Source of the DNA: Mytilus edulis
Taxonomy: Eukaryota; Mollusca; Bivalvia; Mytilida; Mytilidae
Reading direction: 5' to 3'
Assembly (NCBI RefSeq): GCF_963676685.1
Contig: NC_092347.1
Location: 88,662,592-88,726,591 of the forward strand
Length of the DNA stretch: 64,000 nt
Below, one piece after another: positions 24,201 to 36,200 of the stretch; within the stretch, counting starts at the first letter, position 1, and the number at the start of each line of letters is the position of its first letter. Below the pieces are notes generated by a model, which did no database searches, was not told the origin of the DNA, and saw nothing but the letters and a program-made list of their open reading frames with translations. The position numbers and the translations under genes are program-made.

Positions 24201-27200
24201 CATTCTTTGTGTGTGTATTTTTTTTTTACAGGAAAATGAAACCTTTTTATTTTTATTCTTTATTATTAATAGGAGTATGTAAATTTGAATATTTGAAAGG
24301 ACGACGAAAATGATGAGCAGAAACTTATGAAAGTTCATAATCTGTAAAATTACAACGCAAAAATTACAAAACAAATATTTTTCATTGTTCAATACGAGAA
24401 ATGCGTGATTTTCATGTCACTTAATTAGATCATTAATTAATCCCGCTCACAAAAGGATGGGAAGCAATTGTTCAACTGATATCCGGCTTTTAATTTATTA
24501 GAAACGAAGAAACATTGCCATCATGGTGTCATAACGAACCATTTCTGTTTTCAATTAAATATGGGAAGTGGCTCATTAACAGTTCATTTTTAACAACTGA
24601 ACGATTTCCTCAGCTCTTATGTATTATTGCCATTTAAATGATATGAAATTGTCTGTACGTTTCAAAGTTGTTTTCCGACCTGCCATTTAAAATAACATCC
24701 ATTTACTTATACTATCTTCTCGATTAATATCATATTCATTCAACGAAAAAGATGAATGGATTTTATTATTCGTAAGTTCGAATGATCTTAAATGAACACC
24801 CACAAGTATTAGTGTTTGACTTCATCAATAACGTAGCAGGCGACAAATGTTTTAAAATGTCCACATATGAAACGGTAAAGATTGAAATCTTGGGATGATT
24901 TATGATTTTGTATGTTTTCACTTTCTGAATGGTATCAGATTCGCCTTTAGTTTCCGTAAATCGATTAATGGATGAACTTTTTCAATTAACATTTTATTAG
25001 TGGGATACCAATTCATTTTAAGTTGTCGTACTTGTCAACACATAACTAACCTAATGTTGTGAAGAACATAATATTGTTTAAATGTATAAAATCAAGTTAC
25101 TTCCCAGACATCTAGTTAAATGGAGTAAGAATATGAATTGGCCCCTTGTGCTTTTGGATATGAAAATCAATATTCTTTTGAACAAACATTAGTTTTCTAT
25201 TTTTCCTTTTCAATAATTAAAATCGTTGTACTCCTTACTGCCTCACGTTATCTACATTGAAATACAAAAGTCGATATAAATATGTAAGAAATGTAAATAA
25301 GAAGATGTGGTATGTGCGCCAATGAGACAACTCTCCAAGAAAGCATGCTATACCGATGGAAGTCCACACAAAAGCACATAAGAACCTTTGTCCAATGTCA
25401 GAAACATTCCACATGTATTGTGTTTGCCTATTAATTTTAAAACTGATGTCTTTCTGTATTTTCAGGAAATGAAGATGCCAGACCTTTAGTAGCTACATAA
25501 AGGTTGGTATATTTATATATGGACAATTTTTTCCCTTCAAAGTCGCAATTTGCTTCCAGACGTAATTTTTAGGATAATAATCTGTTCGATTGCTGTCACT
25601 TTATCGTTAATTCTTTAACACTTAGCATAAAAAAGGTTTTCCTCTTATAGTTGATGCGTGTTCCTTAGCCACACATGTAATAGCATAATGGACGTTTCAT
25701 TGTCACTGACAATAGCTGTTTACTACATAATAATTGAGGATTGAAAAAAAGCACGTGTGTTCCAAGAAAATACATTTAAAACTATACAGTTAAATGATTT
25801 TATTATTACATTTCTCTTATGAGAAAGGGTACGTGTGGTGATGCTTCAAATCAACATATCTCCCTTTTGTTTGTTGTGTATCTAGCATCATTATGTGTTT
25901 CAAGTAGATTTCACAATAAAAGCCTTTATGAACATGTAATTGTAAGAAATTTAGGGTTGACGCTTTTGTGTCGATTTTTGGACATTTAATAGAATCTGCT
26001 GATGATATGCTTCCACTTCCCTGGCGGAAATTCTACTCAGATTTGGAATGCAACAATTTGTGCAATACAAGACGATTTAAAATTGTGGGATATATTTGTT
26101 AACTTAAGTCGAAAGTTTTGTTTAGGATATTCATATCAGTTATAAGAAAACAGTGAAACAAATTTATGAAAATGGCGTAGTTTTGTAATCGCCAGCATGT
26201 TTTTTTTTTGTTTGTTTGTCAGAAAGTAAACACCCATACGGAAACCAAATGTGCCCCTTTTCTTACTGACTATTTCCTGTATATATATTAGGAAGAGTTT
26301 GCATATAGAAGAAGAAGAAACACTAGCGTATTCCTTTTTTTTTTAACTTTGCCTTCCACTTTGTTAATGATAATAAATGGTCTATTCAATGTCTTTACTT
26401 ACATATATATGTAACTAGATATTAATACCGAGGGTTGGTTGAGAAGCATACTTTTACCATTGTGAACTTCCATGCAGTCATTTTTTAGAAGCAAAGCTAC
26501 ATAGGGAATCTATCTCATAGTGGCGTTTCATATCACAATTTAACTGACAGTTTTTTTTTATCATGAACAAAAACCGATGACCAAGGTTTCCTAATTATAA
26601 CGCTTGTCATCTCTTCGAAAGAGATATTGTATGGACTATTATAGAATGTATTGATAAGTTTAATATGTCATTCTTTTTTCTGTTTTTTAACAAACAGATT
26701 AAGTATGCCATGTGCAACAGAAGTGGTGCTTCTAGTTGAAGGAACGTCTTATCCTTCAGGGGAAGATGATTTCAGGAGATATGGTAATTTTTGTATATGA
26801 ACTGTTTATAAAAGAAGGTTTTCAAATAAACCTCGTATACATATATGTATTTGACCTTCTTTCTGTTTTATTTTAAGTGCGACTGATGGATTCTATGGAG
26901 ATTAAACTTGCTTATATAGTCACAAAGTATTACCTAATATCTTTGACGAGCTTGCTCAGTCTCGGAGATGTTTTTCTCAATCTTAATTTGGTATGTAGTT
27001 TTATTCTATTGTCTTTTTGGTATCTTATTGTTTATATTAATTTAAGATTTGTGTTTTAAAATTTTTCATTATTTATAATAAGAACAATTAGTATTAGCTT
27101 TCATATTGTGTTAAGTTGCATGCAGTGAATGTTTTAGCAGGGTTTGAACATTAAACAATTTTATCGCATTTTATTCACATGTTCGTATTTTTATAAAAGA

Positions 27201-30200
27201 TCAATCAAGATACGATAATAAATTAATATGAGTACATTTCAATCTTTAAAAGATTAAAGCTTCAGGTTTTAAATTGATAAATAATTCAAATAAATGAGTA
27301 ACCTATTTTTTGTAAATTAATCATAAAGTGCCCCCGTTGCAGACACGTACTAATCAGCATTTTTACTGGCTTTGACGTCACAAAGTGATAAAAATTCACA
27401 TGAAACCACTCAATTATGACCACAATATGAAGTACGACAGTGCACCTATTTAATTTGTTTGATATTAAGAACATATTATTATATTAATTGACGGTGTCCT
27501 ACGGAAAAGAGCAGAATAGGACAGTATTAGACAACCATAAGAGAGATCACCAGCATCAATATAACAGCCAAACTCCATAAGTGTTCATCCAGTGCTCCAG
27601 AGGGGTGAACATCGTCCGATGCGCATGCTGCATGTATTACCTTCAGACATTTCTGATAATTTGTGATATCCGATAAATTGTCATAATTCGAATGTTGGAA
27701 ATGGTATAATTGGTTAATAATCAACATGATATGTGTCGGTATTGGAACGGGAACTGCTTATCATGCTTGATTAGAAGTGCATATGTTAAAGGGAGGCTAT
27801 AAATATCAGCCATTAATAGAATGAAATTCAAAACAGTGTGGCTGTGGCCATTGATTGATACATTAAATTCATCCATTGACTGGGACAATTTACGTGAACG
27901 TTTGTCTGTAACGACCACTGTTCACGACGTACCTACGATAGACATTTGAACTTTGGGGTCACCAAAGTGTTCTTAACGCCTTTAATTATAAAATAATTCG
28001 AAAAATTAATCAGGAATAACCTTTATGTTTCGATTTATATAATTGATATAAATCAAAACATCGTGTTATTTCTGATTAATTTTTCGAATTACTTTAATAA
28101 GGTGTTGAGAACCTTTGGTGACCCCATAGTTTAAGTGTCTTTAAAAAGTACATAGTGAGCAGTGGTCGTTACATACAAACGTTCACCTAAATTGTCCCAG
28201 TCAATGGATGAATTTAATGTGTCAGTCAATGGCCACAGCCACACTGTTTTGAATTTCATTCTACATAATTCTTATATATTTTTACATCAATCTCTGACAA
28301 TGTAAAATATGTCAAATTCCTTAAACTGTATAAAGGAAAAGAAACAAACACACACAAAACACAAATCAGAACAAATCAAAATAAAAAGAAATTTACGGTA
28401 GAAATCTCATCAAAGATACCACTTGTTTGATGCATAACCCCCGATGAGTGATGTGTCTGAACAAGATTCACCAATGACGCTCAAAGATAAACAATTGACA
28501 ACCATACATACAAAAAACTGTGTGCTAAATCAAACAAAGCCAAATTATGCCTAGTTGTAAATAACCCGTAATATTTCAATGTTTTCGATCAGTATACATG
28601 GTATACAAGTGTAAAATGTCAAAAAGGAAAATCAACTTGAAATTGAAAATGTTCAATATTGCTAGAATCACTGAACAATGCTCAATACACACTTAAATAT
28701 TTTCTAGAAGTAAAACATTGGATTGAAGAAAAAATTATCGCAGGATTGATAAAGGCAACAGTAGTATACCACTGTTCGGAAGTCATAAATCCTGAGCATA
28801 AATCGGTTTAGCGAAAGCAAATCCAGGTCACAAACCAAAACCAAGTGAACTACATCAGCCATAAGAGGAATAAACGATATGTAATATATAACTTGACGAT
28901 AATTAAAAAAAAAAAGAAGAATTCTTTACCATAAGCTTTCTGTACTGCTTTCCTATCATCCCAGGTTAGCTCAAATTCTTTATCTGGATTAACATGACTC
29001 TGATGATAAATAGCGTACATGATAGATGTGATCTGGCTAGAATGAGATAGTCCCAACACATGTCCTATTTCATGAACAGCTACACGTAATAGATAAATCC
29101 CATCTTTTTCTTTTGTAATTGATTCTATAGATTTATAATCCTCTTCATCATCGAAATGTACAACGTCTCTACCGTTTTCTCTAGAATGGGCAATCTCACC
29201 GCCATTACCATCAAATTTCCTCTCACAATTTTGATGTGATCCTGTAAAATATTAGAATGGTTAACTAAATTATATTTAACAATCAATTACGAACAAACGA
29301 GAGTAAGTGCTTTACGAAGACAAATAAAAAAAAAGAGTGAAACCAGTTGGATCCGAATAAACCCCAAAAACAGATGATCATGGATGCATCGTACAGACAA
29401 ATATAAAAGTAAAACCAGTAATAAACCAACAACAGAAAAATGACAACTTGACCATCTCTTTATTGTGTGTGTGCATATTTGTAAAGGCAAAATTTGGACA
29501 GAAGGACGGGAAGATGTACATAGGTAATACTATATACCTTTGCCACAAAGTGTCAAAGTTAAAGAAAGAAATAATAGCCTAGTGATCTACATCCTTCTCT
29601 ATGTTGTAAAACTAAATCGAATCTTAAATTTTACAGATAAAGTAAATTATGACATAGTAACCTTTGTTTAAAAAGACAGAACTTGCACAAAAGCATCAAC
29701 ATCAGACACCTGATGTACATATCCGTATTTTTTATCGAAGAAAAATATCCGAATGCAAAATACATATGCATGTAGCCAAAAATAATCAAAGGCAACAGTA
29801 GTGTAACGCTGTTCAAACGTCAAATAAGACAATTTAAGAATGTAAAACAGTGCAAATAGTTTACTTTCGAAATTAAGAAAATGCATTTCACAACCGACAT
29901 TATTGAAATGTTTCTATGCATAAATAAATCCGATTACATGTTTTCGTATCAACAAAAAGTCATGAGATTGATGTTCACTTCATCAATCAATACAAGTTGA
30001 TATATATCTAAGAAAGGTTTGAGTCATAGAAAAAAAGATCAAGGTTTCGAATATATCCATTATAGAGAGACTATCTTAGAAGGCTTTTCAAATTGGTAAA
30101 ATGAAAATGTTTCAAATGGCATTGGCTAGAACCGTGGCGTCTGTAGAACACATAATTATTTAAAACAATATAAACTATTGGCATAATAGAAAACAATGCT

Positions 30201-33200
30201 AGTTTAATTTTTGGAAACTATCGATAAACGTTTTCACATTCCGGTGCGTCTTCAGATAAAGTATTGCAATGTCTGTAGTTCTCGCTTTATTACCTCTTTG
30301 ACAAGAGTTTGATGATATAATTTGAAAATGTAATATAACAATTTATAACAGAAAATGAATCATAAAAGTTGACTGAAAATTCCTTCAAATCTTAATATCA
30401 ATTTGCAGAAAAGACGCGACCTCTGGGTTTTCATACAAAATGCAATCTAAAAACTCATAAATCAGCTGATTTTAAGATGAAATATTTGTCAAAATGGATT
30501 CTAATTAAACTGCAGAGCTAAATGACGTAATTTTCCGGACAGCAACCGAGTGATAATTGCCGACCATCTCCATACTCAATCATATAACTACAAACCATTT
30601 TTCGTAATCAAATTTGATTGATACGGAACTATCTACAAACAAGCTTTCATGTAAACATCAAAATATCCAATATTAATGCCATATTTCACAATTAATTACA
30701 TTATATGTATAGTGTACTACGAGTCTAGTAGACTGGCATAGTAACCGAATTAAACAACAGTCTGAAAACCTTGAAAAACCGTTATTATTTGTTTCATTAT
30801 ATAATTATATTTTATCAGCTTAATGATAATTGTATTAAAATTCCAGACCTCCTGGATAAACGTTACGATTAAACGTAGCAGGCACGAGAGATAGATAGAA
30901 GATTGACCAGAAGTATTAACGTTATGATTATACGTAGCAGGCACGAGGAGATAGAAAATTGACCAAGATCGATCTGTTTTTGTCTGAGATTAAGATATTT
31001 CGTCTGACATTTAGCAAGCACTGGACAAACATGTCAAATGAAGCTAAATTAAAACCTTGAAATCATTGATTGATTGTTGATAGTTTAACATCAAGCAACA
31101 GAGAAGACAGTTAACAATATAAACACTAACAAACGATACAAAAGTGTTTTTTACGAGGAATATTTATGTACTCTCCTATTTTGCAAAACAGAAAAATATA
31201 ATATACCATTATAACCAACAACTAATTGCCTAGACTGTTGACTGGATTTAGTAATCAATTCCTTTAACTACCGGAGAAATAGAGGTGTACTGTTTCGGAC
31301 AATTGCAAAAAGGAACATAAGATACAAAGTTGGCAATCGAACATCCTTGGTCCAATAAAAGCATACAACAATATGGTCAAAATAAAAGACAAACCATGTG
31401 TGTTGAGTTGCAGGAAACATCCCTAGAATACTCGTAAAAAAGATGGGAAACATAAGAAAAGGGATATACAAACCTAAACAACAATGTTCAATTCAAAAAA
31501 CAAAAGTAAAACGATCAAAGGACAAACAACAGTCTACAAAACAGAACATAGGCAACATACGACTGAGCAACACGAATCCCTATAAAACCCGGTAGACATT
31601 CAATGATAAGGACATCCTCTCCACAAATTTCGTACGATATGTTGATCAGTCCCTTGATATACCGTGTCACAATGCAGAGTTGTCAAAGACGTAATGCCAC
31701 GTGGATACATTTATTCCTATCAGTAAATTAACCAACAACAAAAAATCAGAATTTCAGATTTGATTCTGATTTATAAATCAAATAGTGGTAAAGGGAAGTT
31801 AATCATAAAGGTAGTCGAATAATTTCAAACCACCTATGGATACAAAACAATTCTCACCTCGTCCAAATGCTATTTCTATATCTACGACTTTTATATCACC
31901 AGATACATCCTCTTCGAAGTTGAGAGGAATGACCTCGCTCCACATACGGAATGCCATATTAAGACTTGCTCTTTGATCTTCCAAAGGTATTCTTGTGCTG
32001 AAACCAGTCTCTAATAATCGCCATCGAATATCCGTTTTTGTGAATTTTTGACCGTCTCTTATTTTTTCACCATTCAGTCCCGTTTCATTGATATGAATGT
32101 TAACAAATCTTTTGTGTCTCTTTGGTCGCAGCCATATTGGATCTTCATTTTTTATTTTTTGAATATGATTTAAAAGGAATTTAGTTCTTCTTTTACCAGC
32201 TATCTTGACACTACTTTGAGTTAATTGAGGAAATAATAAGTTATATAATACTGTATTTTTGGCTGTTCTTTTCCACCTTTTTTTACTCGGAGGAGGATTA
32301 TCAACTTCAATAGGAACCAGATCAGTAACGTCGACTGGTTCAATGTCAGGGTTGTCGGCACTATCCGAGTTCCCGCACCTTGAAGTGCTCATGAACTTTC
32401 TTGTTTCTTCATCTACTACACCTGTTTCAGGTAATTTATATTTCTTTTGATATTCTTTGATTGCAGTTTTAATTTCGTCCTCACTACAACTTCTCCCATT
32501 TCCCTCAAAAACATTAAAACTATTGTGTGTCGGTGTATCCACCGACCGCCGTCTGCGTCGACCTACTTTGCACCGCAGGTATCCATATTTTTCAAGCTGC
32601 ATCTGTAATATAGATATAGAAAATTCTTATACTGCATAAGAAGCAATCATAAACAAAACAAAGAACACATGTTATATATGTTTTTGTCTGTGGTATGCAC
32701 TCTGGTAAAGCTAGCGATGAATTTTAGATTGGTTTAGCAGACATACTACCATTTAACAGGTTGCGTAATACGTACTTATTCAATTGTAAACAGTTTGATA
32801 AAATGAACACCGTACTGTAGACATTCTACGTATAAAATGAACACTATCAAATGAAGGGAGGTAGATAAATATATCTTAATTTGTTTATGATTTTAGAGGG
32901 AAACAGGTATGAAGAGATCAACCAAGAATAAGATTTACTGCTTGATTGATAGATGGTTAAAATCCAACGGCAAATAATACATGCACATTTCAGACCAGGC
33001 ATAGTCTATATATAACATAATAATGACAATCAAAGCAGTAAACGTTAGAAGATTTTGGTATGTGGTTTTCTAATCTTTTAAAAGTAAAACCTGACGCAGG
33101 TATACTGGACATGTTTATTTTGCTTGAAAAAAAGAGTACGAATCCGATTTAAAATGTCTCGGGTATATCTTGGTCACTGGAAATGTATGAAATGAGAGAG

Positions 33201-36200
33201 ATGCTGCTGACTATGCGGTATGGGCTTTGCTCATTGTTGAAGGCCGTACGGGGACCTACTGTTGTTAATATTTGTGTCATTTTGGTCTCTTGTGGAGAGT
33301 TGTCTCATTGGCAATCATACCACATCTTCTTTTTTATATGCATATATTTTGAACTACCGGTAAACATGTTTTCACTATTTGGTTGTCAAATTGCTGATTC
33401 CCCAAATAAGAAATGAATATAAAGGGAATGAACGTACTATTGTTTGTCAGTTTGTATTTTTTATCTATGAAGTTGTCATTTTATTTTCGACTAGTGAGTT
33501 TGAATGTCCCTCAGGTATCTTCTGTCTTACCTTTAACTTCGAATGATTTCTTTTTAATATAAATGAGAGAGATTGTATGCATAAAGGAGTATAACATTTA
33601 AAAAAAAAAGAAGAAATACTTTCTATAAATCCCAAACAGCCGGTGTCTGTGCATAACAATTTACCATATTTCCTCCGCCTAATAAATGTAGCTTTACTAC
33701 CATCAAGGTTACTGTATATTTAACACAGAGTTTAGTGAAGTAGAGAAGGCATCTTTTGTGTACAGTTTCTCAACAAAGGAATGATAAGAATCACATTAGT
33801 GCTAAATTGTTTAACGGTAAACCACATGTGCAGTGGTCAAATATATAGGTAAAATCAACAAAACTAACAGTACCGTTGCACATGAAAACATGTTGAATAT
33901 TAGAAATACGTGATGAAAAACAAATGCCTCAGACAACATCTATCAAACTATAGATATAGGTGTTAGATTGATGACTAGGAAATGCATAGATTGTAATGAA
34001 GCGATAAGAAAACGTCGAAAAATATAATTAAAACAATGGGCGGGTCAAGCTTAAAGTCTGCATCCATTGATGTATACGGGGTCATCTGCTTAAGATCTAG
34101 CAAGAAAAGTATTAATCAAACACGACTTCGATCATCATCAAATATAATTACTATTTATTCCCCAGTACGTGACCTTTGGAATGCATGTTCCTTCTCGATT
34201 TAAGTTTCTGTCTAGTTTATACGACTTTTTGACTGGTATTTTTTTTTCTACATAGAGTTGATGATGCCAAAGAATAACTATCACATCGAAGCTTCTGGCA
34301 TCTTATCATATTTACCAATATATCAGAGGATGGTGAGATGTTGTCAGACTACAGGTGGGTAGGTATACAGTTATAGATAGTTATATATATGATTTCGTAA
34401 GCTACGATAATTTATATCTACATTTAAGTTGGGTTGCAAAATATATTGTATGGTTGAGAATGAATTCATCATTCATCATAGATACCAGGATTGAAATTAT
34501 ATTTGCGCCATAGAGATTGTTTTCAACATAAATGTTTCCAAAGAATGCAATTGTTGTTCGTCTCAGAAACAAACATTCTCTTTGACATTTAATTGACGAC
34601 ACGTGTTGTAACTAACAGGTGTCATTAGTGGAGCTAGAGCTACCGACTCTCGTTTACCTCCGACTATTGGTGAAGTATGTGTTCTCTTCGATTTTCTGAG
34701 TAGCGTTTTGTGGACTATTTGTCATCGCTCCATAATCTTCTCTGACCTTCACCTTGAATATTTGATGCAGTCCTTTCGTGTGTAATCGGTACTTGGATAG
34801 CATATAATATGTAATGATATACTTATAGTAACAATGTTCTTGGCCTACTTACGTGTTCTATATTATCATATATATTTCGTACCGAATAAACAAATTAATG
34901 CGTCCGTTATAAGACCTACATTAACACACAACAGTAAGTCTACTATTTCCGTAGGACATTGAGACTAAATCATGTGAAATATACGAAATACTTGTATATT
35001 GTTTGTTCACATAATTATTTCTTATATATGAACGTGGAAAAACAGAAATCCCGAACAAAGTGTCAATAAACGGAAACGTTCTTTATCTTATTTTTTTTAT
35101 AATGAGGGAATATTTCGCTTTCAAGTGTGTCGCCTTTTACCTGTTAGTATTTATTCTGAGCGAAATTCTATAATATGTTTTTTTTTATAGAAATTTTAGT
35201 ATTTTACCATCTTTTTATAAATGAATCATAATTCTTATGACACAGTCTGAGATCTTATCTGCTATTTTTTTTCAATATTGCTATATTTTGTTTTCTCATA
35301 TCCTATAATAACAATGCATAGCTTATGTATATATGTATACACGAAATTGAAAGTCACATCTTAGCAATAAGTAATATAAACGAAATCTTTGGTGGTCTAG
35401 AGAGAAAATTAAGGTGTACTTATTAAGACCAGCTATCGCAGTGGTTCACTTATGTAATGTATTAAAATGTGTAACACTACACTCAATGTACAGTAATGAA
35501 AGATATTAAACTTTATAATTATTTCAAGAATACAAGCAGATCATTTAAATGTTCACTTGAATGAGGGATATTAAGGAGTTTATGGGATACGATTTAGTAA
35601 AACGGATTAAATGTTTCCTTCTGCTGTGTTTTTGATTACACGCTGTGCTTTCATTTAAAGGTGTACTCGCCTCGCTTGCTATCGAAGGGAACGTCTGTAT
35701 ACGCAATGCTTTGATACCCTTCATTCACTCTTCCCCAACTTATTTAAACTGTCGTTCATAACAAATATAATATGAAAATCACCATAAAAATATTAAATTG
35801 TCTCTTTAGGTAGATGAACATTTTCTATTAATTTTTGCACGTGTTCTTTCAATAATATTCCATAACTTTACATCTAAGAATACACCCCGTCAATCATGTA
35901 TTATTATAAGGAAAAAGATCAAAGATAAAGATTTAAAAATTAATCCAAAACTGAATCTTAAAGTTTCATTATGTGCAGGGGTCTACCTGGTTTAAAGAAA
36001 CATGGGATTTTAAATGAAAATAAAAAGTAGAAAATGAAAAAAAGTGCACTATGATGAATTGAATGAAGATTAACAATAAAAAGAGCTTAAAAATGTGATC
36101 AAGATTAATTTTGAACAGATTAGTATTAAATAAAAGTTCTAAACTATACAAGGAGGCTTACAAGAGTCTATGTCAAATAAAAGATTTGAAAATAAAGAGA

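Larger units (their letters stand above)
23643..28929 (-). other. MMP21: MMP21 intron 3
   Basis: A 5.3-kb GT-AG intron. It holds two direct repeats (24117-24206, 24455-24546), 'ggcaacagtag' element copies, a 'ccaatgagacaactctcc' copy, two plus-strand exon-like blocks (26698-26990) and a foldback element (27817-28263). Confidence 0.85.
29242..31857 (-). other. MMP21: MMP21 intron 2
   Basis: A 2.6-kb GT-AG intron. It carries a 'ggcaacagtag' fragment (about 29790-29815), a two-copy direct repeat (30858-30962) and a reverse copy of the 'ctatgttg' family (about 31495-31600). No other gene seen. Confidence 0.85.
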
